Shown: positions 26,796 through 35,138 of the stretch, in pieces | Position numbering within the stretch: the first letter of the stretch is position 1 | Layout of the letters: each line of letters begins with the position of its first letter | From: Pseudomonas paraversuta | GTDB taxonomy: Bacteria; Pseudomonadota; Gammaproteobacteria; Pseudomonadales; Pseudomonadaceae | Length of the DNA: 64,000 bases | Assembly (NCBI RefSeq): GCF_904063065.1 | Contig: NZ_CAJFCL010000002.1 | Location: 496,001-560,000 of the forward strand | Direction: 5' to 3' | Notes under the pieces: generated by a model | Databases searched by the model: none | The model's input: the letters and a program-made list of their open reading frames with translations, nothing else | Told to the model about the DNA's origin: nothing | Made by a program: the position numbers and the translations under genes

Positions 26796-27779
26796 TTACT
26801 TGATACCCTGGCCCAGGATCACGCCATTGACCGACTCGCCGTACAGGTTAACGCCGTCGCCCTCATGGTATTTCTTGCGGGTTTTTTCAACCGAGTTGTC
26901 CACCAGACGCGGATCCTGAGGCCGCTCCTGGCTATTGATGTAGGCGGCTACATCCCAGGCTTGAGCATCGGTCAGCGAACCGCCCTTGCCCAGCGGCATG
27001 TTTTGTTTGATAAACCCGGCGGCCGTATTGATACGGTGCATCCCCGCACCCCAGTTGTAAGAATCCTTACCCCACAGTGGTGGAAACACGTAGGTATCAG
27101 CAGACTTTTGCCCCTGCCCTTCTGCGCCATGGCAGATAGAACATTGATCGGCATAAATCTGTTTGCCTTTGACCAGGTCATAGCCTTTTTCCGGTGCAGG
27201 AATGACCGGGTACAGGCGCCCGGGCAGATCCACGCCCACAGGCGCCGTGGTCGCCAGCCAGTAGGCATAGGTGCTCAAGGCCTTGATCACATGACTGTCA
27301 CTGGCGGGTGCCTTGCCATTCATGCTGAATTCAAAGCAACCCTGCATGCGCTCGGCAAAGGTATTGACCTTGTTGTTCTTTTTTCGATACGCCGGGTACA
27401 TGCCATAAGCTCCCCAAAGCGGAGCGGACCCTGCCTTGCGACCTTGATCCAGGTGGCAATTGGTGCAGTTGAGGCCGTTGCCGACATAGTCAGCGGCATT
27501 TTTCTGGGTATTGACGAAAATATCTCGCCCTTCGCGCACCAGCACGCCAAAGGCGTTATCCGGCAACTCCGACTCCTGGGGCGGGGTAAATACCAGTGGG
27601 CCGGAAGGCTTGGCCGGCGCAGCCGCCACGCCAGCGTCAGGGTGCGCATCAGCCACCCCGGCAGCGGCGCTCGGGGCCTTGGCCACGGGTGTCATGCCGC
27701 GCTCTTCGTACCAGGTTTTGGCAGCCAGAAGCGGTACGGCGACGACAACGGCTATCAGTACTTTGGCAGGAAAGTTCAT
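26796..27779 (-). CDS. tsdA: Dihaem cytochrome c, TsdA-like thiosulfate dehydrogenase
   Basis: 327 residues with an N-terminal hydrophobic segment and two haem sites, CTNCH (105-109) and CSICH (213-217). The segment FAERMQGCFEFSMNGKAP contains Cys148, which corresponds to the unusual cysteine haem ligand of TsdA; together with the PLWGAYGMYPAYR stretch this separates it from other dihaem cytochromes. TsdA oxidises two thiosulfate to tetrathionate in the periplasm. It overlaps the second dihaem cytochrome gene by 4 bp, as in tsdBA-type operons. Direction (thiosulfate oxidation or tetrathionate reduction) cannot be told from sequence. Confidence 0.85.
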   Translation of the reverse strand: MNFPAKVLIAVVVAVPLLAAKTWYEERGMTPVAKAPSAAAGVADAHPDAGVAAAPAKPSGPLVFTPPQESELPDNAFGVLVREGRDIFVNTQKNAADYVGNGLNCTNCHLDQGRKAGSAPLWGAYGMYPAYRKKNNKVNTFAERMQGCFEFSMNGKAPASDSHVIKALSTYAYWLATTAPVGVDLPGRLYPVIPAPEKGYDLVKGKQIYADQCSICHGAEGQGQKSADTYVFPPLWGKDSYNWGAGMHRINTAAGFIKQNMPLGKGGSLTDAQAWDVAAYINSQERPQDPRLVDNSVEKTRKKYHEGDGVNLYGESVNGVILGQGIK

Positions 27780-28441
27780 TGTTTGGCTCCCCCGCTCAGG
27801 CTGGCGAAATAGGTGGACAGATCTTTGATTTCGGCATCGGTCAGGGAGCGCGCGATATGGCCCATCAGGTCATTGGGGTCATTCTTGCGGGTACCACTGC
27901 GCCACGCATTCAACTGGGCTGCGATGTAAGTCGCGGACTGCCCCAGCAGCGGAGGAAAACTCTGGCCAACGCCAGTGTCACTCACGCCGTGACACGCGAC
28001 ACAGGCCGGAATATTGCGACTCCAGTCGCCCTGCTTGACCAGTTTTTCCGCTGCCCCGCCAACACTGCCGGTGGCGGCTAAATCAACCGCCGGGGCCGGG
28101 ACAGCCATGGTGCTCAGGTAGCTGGCAACTGCCTGTTCTTCGCTTTCGCTGAGGGCTGATGCGATGGGTTGCATCACCGCGTTGGCCCGTTTGCCGGAGC
28201 CAAAGTCCTCAAGCTGCTTGACCAGATAACCCTGGGGCAGCCCCGCCAGACGCGGGAAACCTGCGCTATCGGTACCCAGGCCATTGGCGCCATGACAGGT
28301 GGTGCAGGCCATGGCTAGCGGGGACTCGCCCCCCTGGGTGTAGATTTTTTGTCCTTGTGGATCGGCATTTGCCGCGGTCGCCAGCATAAAAACACAGGCG
28401 CTTACGCTGGTCTTGAGGCGGACTCTCGTTGCAAGACTCAT
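27776..28441 (-). CDS. tsdB: Dihaem cytochrome c, TsdB-like electron acceptor
   Basis: 221 residues with a signal peptide (ending about ANA, residue 26) and two haem motifs, CTTCH (46-50) and CVACH (147-151), each in a class I cytochrome c domain. By analogy with Pseudomonas stutzeri TsdB it should take electrons from TsdA. AAGGAG nine bases upstream sets the ATG at 28441. The gene is first in a two-gene minus-strand operon and is divergent from the GntP operon. Confidence 0.83.
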   Translation of the reverse strand: MSLATRVRLKTSVSACVFMLATAANADPQGQKIYTQGGESPLAMACTTCHGANGLGTDSAGFPRLAGLPQGYLVKQLEDFGSGKRANAVMQPIASALSESEEQAVASYLSTMAVPAPAVDLAATGSVGGAAEKLVKQGDWSRNIPACVACHGVSDTGVGQSFPPLLGQSATYIAAQLNAWRSGTRKNDPNDLMGHIARSLTDAEIKDLSTYFASLSGGAKQ

Positions 28442-28734
28442 GGTTCTGGACTCCTTCTTATTGGCTAATTCACGGCGTCAACCCACCTCGTGCAAGGTGT
28501 GTGAATTGAAAGCGACTGATTGCGCCGTAATATTTTTTAGGAATATCTTTATACCTAAAAGTAACACTGTCAATTTGCCCTGCTCTCCAGACCACGTGTT
28601 CAGCTGCTCTCACTCCACAGAACCTGCCGCCCATGGGTCAAATAAACCCCTACTGAGTAGGTATATACGACTCTGGGCGCCGCACATTTGCAGTCGTCGT
28701 TTATGAGTGAACACGACCCGGGGGCCCGGGCCGG

Positions 28735-28763
28735 TTGACAGGCCATTGCCCCTGCACTAGGTT
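28735..28763 (+). promoter_or_regulatory. Candidate sigma-70 promoter for the GntP operon
   Basis: TTGACA at 28735-28740, 17-bp spacer, then TAGGTT at 28758-28763. The -35 is perfect, the -10 is weak (T-A and final T conserved). The overlap with a palindromic operator just downstream supports a regulated promoter. Confidence 0.45.
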
Positions 28764-28783
28764 GACGCAAACGTAAACGTCAG
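28762..28783. promoter_or_regulatory. Imperfect palindrome, possible MerR/LiuR-like operator
   Basis: Outer arms TTGACG and CGTCAG (TGACG/CGTCA match) enclose ACGTAAACGT. It sits directly downstream of a candidate -10. The ACGTnnACGT core resembles the palindrome at 46318 and, from memory, operators of LiuR-type regulators of acyl-CoA pathways. Confidence 0.45.
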
Positions 28784-28800
28784 GCAGCAACGCACGCCAA

Positions 28801-28808
28801 AACAATAA
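28801..28808 (+). promoter_or_regulatory. AAnAAnAA motif before the GntP permease gene
   Basis: AACAATAA, followed by AGAGAG and the ATG at 28826, fits the Hfq/Crc target pattern. Confidence 0.5.
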
Positions 28809-28825
28809 TTATAAGAGAGCCACCC

Positions 28826-30211
28826 ATGAGCACGATGGCGATACTGATATCCCTTCTGTTGTTGATGTTTCTCGCCTACCGGGGCGTGACCGTACTGATC
28901 CTGGCACCGCTGATGGCAGCTCTGGCGGTACTGCTCAGCGGTGGCGCGACGCACATCATGCCCACTTACACCCAGCTGTTCATGAAAGAGCTGGGCCTGT
29001 ACCTGATCAAGTTCTTCCCTCTGTTCATCCTCGGCTCGCTGTTTGGCAAGCTGGTGGCTGACTCAGGGGCCGCGCATACCATTGCCGACTGGTTCATGCG
29101 GCGCCTGGGCCGGCGCCATGTGATTCTCACGGTAGTGCTGGCCTGCGCTCTGCTGACATACGGAGGCGTGTCGCTGTTTGTGGTTGCTTTCGCCGTGTAT
29201 CCGATCGGAGCGGTGATTTTTCGCGAGTCCGGCACTCCCAAACGCTACATGCCTGCCGCCATCGCCCTGGGTGCCTTCACTTTCACCATGACCGCCCTGC
29301 CCGGCGCGCCGTCGATCCAGAACGCCATTCCCACGGCCTACCTCGGCACCACCACCTTTGCCGCACCGGGCCTGGGCATCATCGCTTCGGTAGTGATGTT
29401 GTGGCTGGGCACCTGGATCTTGCAGTCACGGGCGCGCAAGGCGATGGCCAACGGTGAAGGCTACGGTGACCATGACATTGAAATCCCGTCGAACGACGCA
29501 GTACCCAGGCCCGGACTGCTGGTAGCGCTGCTGCCCATCATTGTGGTGATCGGCCTGAATGCGGCCTTCAGCTACTGGATTCTGCCTTCGCTGGACCTCA
29601 GTGTTCTGCGCGAGGAGCGCTTTGGCAGCATCGATCCGGCCAGCGTGGTGGGACTCTGGTCGGTATTGTTGGCACTGATGTGCGCCATCGTGTTCGTGAT
29701 CGTGCTCAACTGGAAGCGCTGGGACAACCTGACGACCACCATCAACAAGGGCAGCCTTGGCGCAATGCTGCCCATCTTCAACACTGCCTCGGAAGTGGCC
29801 TATGGCGCGGTGATCGCCGGCCTGGCCGGTTTTGCGGTGATCAAGGCTGCCATTCTCAATTTTTCGCCGGAGCACCCGCTGATATCCACCGTCCTCAGCA
29901 TGAACGTGCTGGCGGGAATCACCGGTTCCTCATCCGGCGGTCTGAGCATCGCCTTCCGCACCCTCGGCAGTGATTATCTGCGCATGATCGAGGCCGCCGG
30001 TATCAGCCCGGAACTGTTTCACCGGGTGGCCACCATTGCTGCCGGCGGCCTGGATACCCTGCCCCACTCGGGAGCAGTAATCACCCTGCTGGCAATCTGC
30101 GGCCTCAGCCACCGCCAGTCATACCCGCAAATTTTCATGATGACGACCGTGGTACCACTCACTGCCTTGCTGGTGGTGCTGGTACTGGGCTCGACGTTCG
30201 GCAGTTTCTGA
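28826..30211 (+). CDS. GntP-family permease
   Basis: 461 residues, mostly hydrophobic, with about 12 to 14 helices. The ATG has AGAGAG upstream. Family-typical segments are the TALPGAPSIQNAIPT loop, IFNTASEVAYGAVIAGLAGF and GITGSSSGGLSIAF. GntP members carry gluconate, other hydroxy acids or ketone-like organic acids. Because an acyl-CoA synthetase follows 29 bp downstream, the substrate here is probably a carboxylic acid that is then activated with CoA. Confidence 0.88.
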   Translation: MSTMAILISLLLLMFLAYRGVTVLILAPLMAALAVLLSGGATHIMPTYTQLFMKELGLYLIKFFPLFILGSLFGKLVADSGAAHTIADWFMRRLGRRHVILTVVLACALLTYGGVSLFVVAFAVYPIGAVIFRESGTPKRYMPAAIALGAFTFTMTALPGAPSIQNAIPTAYLGTTTFAAPGLGIIASVVMLWLGTWILQSRARKAMANGEGYGDHDIEIPSNDAVPRPGLLVALLPIIVVIGLNAAFSYWILPSLDLSVLREERFGSIDPASVVGLWSVLLALMCAIVFVIVLNWKRWDNLTTTINKGSLGAMLPIFNTASEVAYGAVIAGLAGFAVIKAAILNFSPEHPLISTVLSMNVLAGITGSSSGGLSIAFRTLGSDYLRMIEAAGISPELFHRVATIAAGGLDTLPHSGAVITLLAICGLSHRQSYPQIFMMTTVVPLTALLVVLVLGSTFGSF

Positions 30212-30240
30212 TCCAGGCCTACCACCAGAAGGATTTGACC

Positions 30241-31878
30241 ATGACTACCCCGCACGCCGCTGTCAGACACCCGCAGTGGGAGACGGCCCCGCGTTTCAAC
30301 ATCGCCCGGGCCTGTTGCGACCGCTGGGCCGCCGAACCCGGGCGCATTGCGATTATTCAGAAAAACGCCGATGGCTCGGTACAGCAGCACAGTTTCCTGA
30401 CCTTGCAACAGCAAGCCAACCGCCTGGCCAACAGCTTGCGCGAACAAGGTGTGCAGCCCGGCGACCGGGTCGGGATCATGCTGCCCCAGGGGCTGGAGGC
30501 CGGAACCGCACACATTGCCCTGTACAAGCTGGGGGCAATTGCGGTTCCGCTGTTCAAGCTATTCGGCAGCGATGCCATCGAGCATCGCGCCTCAAACTGT
30601 TCAATGGGTGTGCTTATCACTGATAACAGCGGCCTGCAAAAGATTGAAAAGGTATGGGCCCGTCTCCCCGATTTGAAGCTGTGCTATGTCATCGACCCGG
30701 TCACGCAGCGGGCCGGGGTGCTGGATTATCATGCCCGGCTCAAGGACCAGAGTGACCAGTTCGAGACCCTCGACACCGGCGCTGAAGACCCGGCCCTGAT
30801 CATCTATACCTCCGGCACTACCGGTCACCCCAAAGGTGCACTGCATGCCCATCGCGTATTGCTCGGCCACTTGCCGGGGGTACGCAGCTCCCACGACGAC
30901 TTCCCCCAGCCCGGCGACCGGATGTGGACCCCGGCTGACTGGGCATGGATTGGCGGCCTGCTGGACGTACTGTTGCCTGCCTGGTACCACGGCGTACCGG
31001 TGGTGGCCTACCGTGCCGAAAAGTTCGTCGCTGAAGAGGTGTTCGAGCTGATTGAAGAACTGCAGATCAAAAATGTCTTTTTCCCGCCGACCGCACTCAA
31101 GCTATTACGTCCTGTAGAAAACCCGCAGCAACGCTGGCAGCTGGCACTGCGCTCGGTTGCCAGCGGCGGCGAGTCGCTGGGCGACGAATTGCTGGCCTGG
31201 GGCGATCAGGCACTGGGGGTGCGGATCAACGAATTCTATGGCCAGACCGAATGCAACCTGGTGGTGTCCTCCTGCGCCTCCCTGGGTGTCTGCCGGCCAC
31301 ATGCAATAGGTCGGGCCGTCGAAGGTTTCAACGTTGCCATCATCGACGACTACGGGGTGGTCGTACCCACCGGGGACTCGGGGCATATTGCCGTGGCGAC
31401 GCCCAACGGCAGCCAGATGCTGCGCTATTGGCAGAACACTGCGGCCACTGAAGAGAAATACCTCAACGGCTGGCTGGTGACCGGCGACAAAGGCTCGATG
31501 GATGAAGACGGCTATATCTTCTTTCTCGGGCGCAACGATGACGTCATCACCAGCGCCGGCTATCGCATCGGCCCGACGCCGATCGAAGACTGCCTGATCA
31601 AGCATCCGGCGGTAAAAATGGCTGCGGCTATCGGCAAGAAAGACCCGATTCGCACTGAAGTGGTGAAGGCATTTGTGGTCCTCAATGCCGGCTATGCCGC
31701 CAGCGCCGAGACCGTAGGGCAACTGCAGGCCCATGTCCGGGCCCAGCTGGCTGCCCACGAATACCCCCGGGAAATCGAGTTCCTCGACGAACTGCCGATG
31801 ACCACCACCGGCAAAATCATTCGCAAGGCCCTACGCGAACGCGAAGAGCACCGAACAGCCATGGAGCTTGATGTATGA
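30241..31878 (+). CDS. Acyl-CoA synthetase (AMP-binding)
   Basis: 545 residues. The adenylate motif IIYTSGTTGHPKGALHAHR is near residue 190 and the NEFYGQTECNLVV motif near 330; the catalytic lysine is in the C-terminal MTTTGKIIRKAL. The ATG at 30241 has AAGGA seven bases upstream, so a TTG six bases earlier is not used. It resembles medium-chain or aryl acyl-CoA synthetases (ACSM type) more than acetyl-CoA synthetase. Its end overlaps the MaoC gene by 4 bp. Confidence 0.9.
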   Translation: MTTPHAAVRHPQWETAPRFNIARACCDRWAAEPGRIAIIQKNADGSVQQHSFLTLQQQANRLANSLREQGVQPGDRVGIMLPQGLEAGTAHIALYKLGAIAVPLFKLFGSDAIEHRASNCSMGVLITDNSGLQKIEKVWARLPDLKLCYVIDPVTQRAGVLDYHARLKDQSDQFETLDTGAEDPALIIYTSGTTGHPKGALHAHRVLLGHLPGVRSSHDDFPQPGDRMWTPADWAWIGGLLDVLLPAWYHGVPVVAYRAEKFVAEEVFELIEELQIKNVFFPPTALKLLRPVENPQQRWQLALRSVASGGESLGDELLAWGDQALGVRINEFYGQTECNLVVSSCASLGVCRPHAIGRAVEGFNVAIIDDYGVVVPTGDSGHIAVATPNGSQMLRYWQNTAATEEKYLNGWLVTGDKGSMDEDGYIFFLGRNDDVITSAGYRIGPTPIEDCLIKHPAVKMAAAIGKKDPIRTEVVKAFVVLNAGYAASAETVGQLQAHVRAQLAAHEYPREIEFLDELPMTTTGKIIRKALREREEHRTAMELDV

Positions 31879-32330
31879 ACTTTGTAGGAAAAGCATTCGA
31901 CGAAATCACCGAGGGTGAGACCTTTGGCCAGTCGCTGACCATCGACGCCTCCCATATCAGTCGTGCCTGCGGCATGTTTGGCGACTTCAACCCGTTGCAC
32001 AGCGATGCCGAATTCTGCGCCGCCAGCCGTTTCGGCCGGCCAATCCTGCACGGGCCCATGACCGGCGCCTTTATGTCGGCCTCCATCGGCATGTACTTCT
32101 ACGGCACAGCCGTGGCTTACCTTGAACATAATTGCCGGTTCGTCGCCCCGGTGTTTGCCGGGGACACTCTGAGGGTGCAATGGACCATCACCGAAACCCT
32201 GAACAAACCCAGGAGCAACGGCGGCATTGCCGTACTCACCGGCCTGTGCAGCAACCAGCGCGGCGAGCAGATCGCCGAGGCCAGCGGCAAGATCCTGCTC
32301 AGTAACCGGGCAGTGATGGATGCACGCTGA
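31875..32330 (+). CDS. MaoC-like (R)-specific enoyl-CoA hydratase
   Basis: 151-residue hot-dog-fold protein with the hydratase motif FGDFNPLHSDAEFCAASRFG; Asp37 and His42 are the expected catalytic pair. It should hydrate an enoyl-CoA made from the acid activated by the upstream synthetase, or feed a PHA or (R)-3-hydroxyacyl branch. It is the last gene of the GntP operon and is followed by a REP array. Confidence 0.88.
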   Translation: MNFVGKAFDEITEGETFGQSLTIDASHISRACGMFGDFNPLHSDAEFCAASRFGRPILHGPMTGAFMSASIGMYFYGTAVAYLEHNCRFVAPVFAGDTLRVQWTITETLNKPRSNGGIAVLTGLCSNQRGEQIAEASGKILLSNRAVMDAR

Positions 32331-32376
32331 CACTACAGATCAATGGCCAGGCTCGCTGCGCTTGTTGCATGCCGAT

Positions 32377-32799
32377 ATGCCGCTTACACCCTGTGGGAGC
32401 TGGCTTGCCAGCGATGGCGGTGTGTCAGTCATTACATCCGGCAATGACATTGCGCCATCGCGAGGCAAGCTCGCTCCTACAAATGCCGCTTACACCCTGT
32501 GGGAGCTGGCCTGCCAGCGATGGCGGTGAGTCAGTCATTACATCCGGCAAGGACATTGCGCCATCGCGAGGCAAGCTCGCTCCTACAAATGCCGCTTACA
32601 CCCTGTGGGAGCTGGCTTGCCAGCGATGGCGGTGTGTCAGTCATTTCATCCGGCAAGGACATTGCGCCATCGCGAGGCAAGCTCGCCCCCACAAATGCCG
32701 CTTACACCCTGTGGGAGCTGGCTTGCCAGCGATGGCGGTGTGTCAGTCATTTCATCCGGCGAGGACATTGCACCATCGCGAGGCAAGCTCGCTCCTACA
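32377..32799. repeat. Tandem array of four 106-bp REP-doublet units
   Basis: The unit begins ATGCCGCTTACACC and recurs at 32377, 32483, 32589 and 32695, exactly 106 bp apart. Each unit has TGTGGGAGCTGGCTTGCCAG, then about 40 bp of spacer and the inverted partner CGCGAGGCAAGCTCGCTCC. The copies differ at a few positions (for example ACATCC/TTCATCC and the third copy has CGCCCCCAC). The overlapping open frames through here are produced by the repeat period and are not genes. The remaining flanks of the 32331-32941 gap hold nothing else recognisable. Confidence 0.93.
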
Positions 32800-32941
32800 C
32801 TTGCCAGGAGCAAAGCCAGCGCCTGGCGCATACCCCATGCTTAAACGTCATGATCCCCGGTTTTCTTGCGTGATAGTCTTGCCGCACTATGAACAGCGGG
32901 CATTGATCGTATTTTGACGATGGCCAGAACCAGGAAAGAAC

Positions 32942-33811
32942 ATGTCCAAAATTTCCCACTCAGATCTTCGTCGCAATTTTCGTGAACTGCTGGCCACGCC
33001 AATGTGCGTCGAAACTGCTTCTGTTTTCGACCCCATGTCCGCCCGCATCGCTGCCGATCTTGGCTTTGAGGTCGGCATCCTGGGCGGCTCGGTAGCGTCG
33101 CTGCAGGTACTGGCAGCCCCCGATTTTGCGTTGATCACCCTGAGTGAGTTCGTTGAACAGGCCACCCGCATCGGCCGCGTGGCCCAGTTGCCCTTCATAG
33201 CCGATGCCGACCATGGCTATGGCAATGCCCTGAATGTGATGCGCACCGTCGAAGAACTGGAGCGCGCCGGGGTTGCGGCACTGACCATTGAAGACACCCT
33301 GCTGCCCGCCCAGTTCGCGCGCAAATCCACTGACCTGATTTCCATCGAGGAAGGCATTGGCAAGGTCAAGGCCGCCCTGGAAGCCCGTGTCGATCCCGGT
33401 CTCTCAATCATTGCCCGGACCAATGCCGGGGTGTTGCCAACCAGTGCCATCATCGAACGCACCCTGGCCTACGAGAAAGCCGGTGCCGATGGTATCTGCA
33501 TCGTCGGCATCAAGGACTTCGAGCACCTTGAGCAGATCTCGGAAAAACTCAGCGTGCCCTTGATGCTGGTGACTTACGGCAACCCCGAACTCAATGACAG
33601 CCAGCGCCTGGCAAGTCTGGGCGTGCGCGTGGTGGTGGCCGGACATGCAGCCTACTTTGCCGCCATCAAGGCCACCTACGACAGCCTGCGGGCCCAGCGC
33701 CAGCTGACCCACAGCACCTCCAATCTGAGCGCCACAGAATTGACCCACACCTATACGCTGCCGGAAAACTATGTGGCCTGGGCCAAGGAGTTCATGGATG
33801 TACAAGAGTGA
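32942..33811 (+). CDS. Oxaloacetate decarboxylase, PEP mutase/isocitrate lyase superfamily
   Basis: 289 residues, the same length as the characterised Pseudomonas aeruginosa PA4872 oxaloacetate decarboxylase. The metal-binding DADHGYGN is at residues 88-95, and [11 protein letters not shown] near residue 235 carries the histidine that distinguishes PA4872. AGGAAAGAAC precedes the ATG. The reaction is oxaloacetate to pyruvate and CO2. It lies alone between the REP array and the convergent pilus locus. Confidence 0.88.
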   Translation: MSKISHSDLRRNFRELLATPMCVETASVFDPMSARIAADLGFEVGILGGSVASLQVLAAPDFALITLSEFVEQATRIGRVAQLPFIADADHGYGNALNVMRTVEELERAGVAALTIEDTLLPAQFARKSTDLISIEEGIGKVKAALEARVDPGLSIIARTNAGVLPTSAIIERTLAYEKAGADGICIVGIKDFEHLEQISEKLSVPLMLVTYGNPELNDSQRLASLGVRVVVAGHAAYFAAIKATYDSLRAQRQLTHSTSNLSATELTHTYTLPENYVAWAKEFMDVQE

Positions 33812-33889
33812 TCAGTGCTCGCCTCGCTACGCCAACCAGTAACCACCCGCACACGCTTCGGCGTCTTGTACTGCTGACCGGCCAATGGC

Positions 33890-34525
33890 CTACAGGTAGA
33901 TGATCTCCACCGTTGCGCTGGCGTCTAGCTGGATCACCCGGGTCTGGTCCAGAGTATCGAGCGGCGCAATGCGCGTGCTCAGCAGCAACTGTCCGGAGTA
34001 ACTGGCAAATGCCCCGAGGGTGCCGGTTCCGGGAGCGGCAAATGCCAGTACGAAACGGTTGTCGACGATACCAGTGAGGTTGGGTATCCAGGTGGTACCT
34101 CCTGTCTGCCTGGAGATGGCTGATACGGTTTGCCCGTCAGCCACAGTGGCATCACCGTAGAGGATCTCCAGGCTGCCAATCGGCGCACCCCGGCCATCCT
34201 TGCCCATGCTGAAATACTGCGTGCCCACAGGCAGGCTGCCATAGGCGGCGTGGTTGTCGGTCCATTGCAGGCCAACCGGCACCGCATACCCGCAACTGAT
34301 CGACCAGCCCAGGTTCCTGGCCGGCAACAGGGTTTCACGGCTGCTATCGGCGTTCAGGTCACTGCGCTGCAGCACCCCGTAGTCAACGTGACCGCCATTC
34401 TCCAGACGGATATCACAGGCCGCGGGGTGAGTGGTGGCGCTAATACTCAGGTCTACGCTGGAGGCACTCTGTGCAGTGCCCGCAACAACCAACAACAGCA
34501 GGAGCAAGCTAGTTAAGGGACGCAT
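33890..34525 (-). CDS. DUF1120-like fimbrial subunit, distal pilus gene
   Basis: 211 residues from the ATG at 34525 (AGGTGA upstream); the signal peptide covers about residues 1-21. The protein shares the fold pattern of the four subunits upstream (CDIRLENGGHVDYG, ISCGYAVPVGLQWTDN, YFSMGKDGRGAPIG) but is much diverged and ends VEIIYL, the donor-strand-like C-terminus. Being last in the operon after the usher, it may be a tip or minor subunit. Confidence 0.82.
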   Translation of the reverse strand: MRPLTSLLLLLLVVAGTAQSASSVDLSISATTHPAACDIRLENGGHVDYGVLQRSDLNADSSRETLLPARNLGWSISCGYAVPVGLQWTDNHAAYGSLPVGTQYFSMGKDGRGAPIGSLEILYGDATVADGQTVSAISRQTGGTTWIPNLTGIVDNRFVLAFAAPGTGTLGAFASYSGQLLLSTRIAPLDTLDQTRVIQLDASATVEIIYL

Positions 34526-34577
34526 AAAATCACCTGTTGCAAAATTTGATGAGGCCAAGGGGCATAAGCATGGCGGC

Positions 34578-35138
34578 TCATGTTGCGCTGACGTCGATGC
34601 GCAACTGCCCCTCGTGGGTTTTGGCATCCCGCGAGCGCATGTCACTCAACGGCAGCTCCGGCACAATTTCCAGGCTCAGCACCAGGCTCTTGCCGCGTGC
34701 CGGAAGGCCGCCTTCGACCGGAACGATGATATCGCCCGGTGCGCTCGCCAGACTCTCCAGACCGACCCCCGTAGCCCCCAGATCACTCAGCCTGGCCAGG
34801 CCGACCGGGCGGCCATCCAGTTGCGCCCGGCTCATTTGAATGCTGACCTGGCCTTGATCACTGAACTTCATCCGGTTCGATTGCACGGGCCCGTGCAGGC
34901 TCAACTCGATGGCCGAATCTGCCAGGCAATTGGCGTTCAGGCGCACCTCGCGCCGGTCCAGAAGGTGCCTGGCCTGCGGTGTTACGGCACCGGACGGGTG
35001 TTGCTGAGGGCCGTAATCGAGATGCTGGCTGCTCAAGGTGATTTCGCAATCGCTGGCCTGCAAGTGCGGGCTGCACCCCAACAGGAGCAACAGTAATGAG
35101 ACCGGGAGCAGCTTGCGGCGAGGGTCCGGAATAGTCAT
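34578..35138 (-). CDS. Minor fimbrial subunit/adhesin-like protein
   Basis: 186 residues with an N-terminal signal sequence (LLPVSLLLLLLGC, cut probably near LQAS). Two cysteines (SDCEITL and NANCLAD) fit the subunit disulfide, but it does not resemble the DUF1120 proteins closely. The start abuts the usher stop codon with no gap. A pilus adaptor or initiating subunit is likely from position only. Confidence 0.72.
   Translation of the reverse strand: MTIPDPRRKLLPVSLLLLLLGCSPHLQASDCEITLSSQHLDYGPQQHPSGAVTPQARHLLDRREVRLNANCLADSAIELSLHGPVQSNRMKFSDQGQVSIQMSRAQLDGRPVGLARLSDLGATGVGLESLASAPGDIIVPVEGGLPARGKSLVLSLEIVPELPLSDMRSRDAKTHEGQLRIDVSAT

Larger units (their letters stand above)
28442..28825. 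other. Divergent intergenic region
   Basis: 384 bp between the tsdBA-like operon and the GntP operon. It contains a plausible sigma-70 promoter and a palindromic operator for the GntP side (both listed separately), AAnAAnAA near the GntP start, and AT-rich DNA near 28530-28560 that could hold the tsdB promoter. No gene is seen. Confidence 0.5.

Noticed and set aside
13319..28441. Genomic island
   Set aside because: No integrase, tRNA end, direct repeats or transposase were seen, so transfer cannot be supported.
28413..28706. Plus-strand frame upstream of the GntP operon
   Set aside because: It runs over the tsdB start and intergenic DNA, with no ribosome site and no domain.
32377..32799. 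CRISPR array
   Set aside because: The regular repeat is continuous 106-bp tandem DNA made of REP inverted pairs, without unique spacers and without cas genes.
32320..32917. Overlapping open frames running through the REP array
   Set aside because: The protein-like frames repeat the 106-bp unit (HREASSLL, CGSWLASD) and have no independent coding signal.
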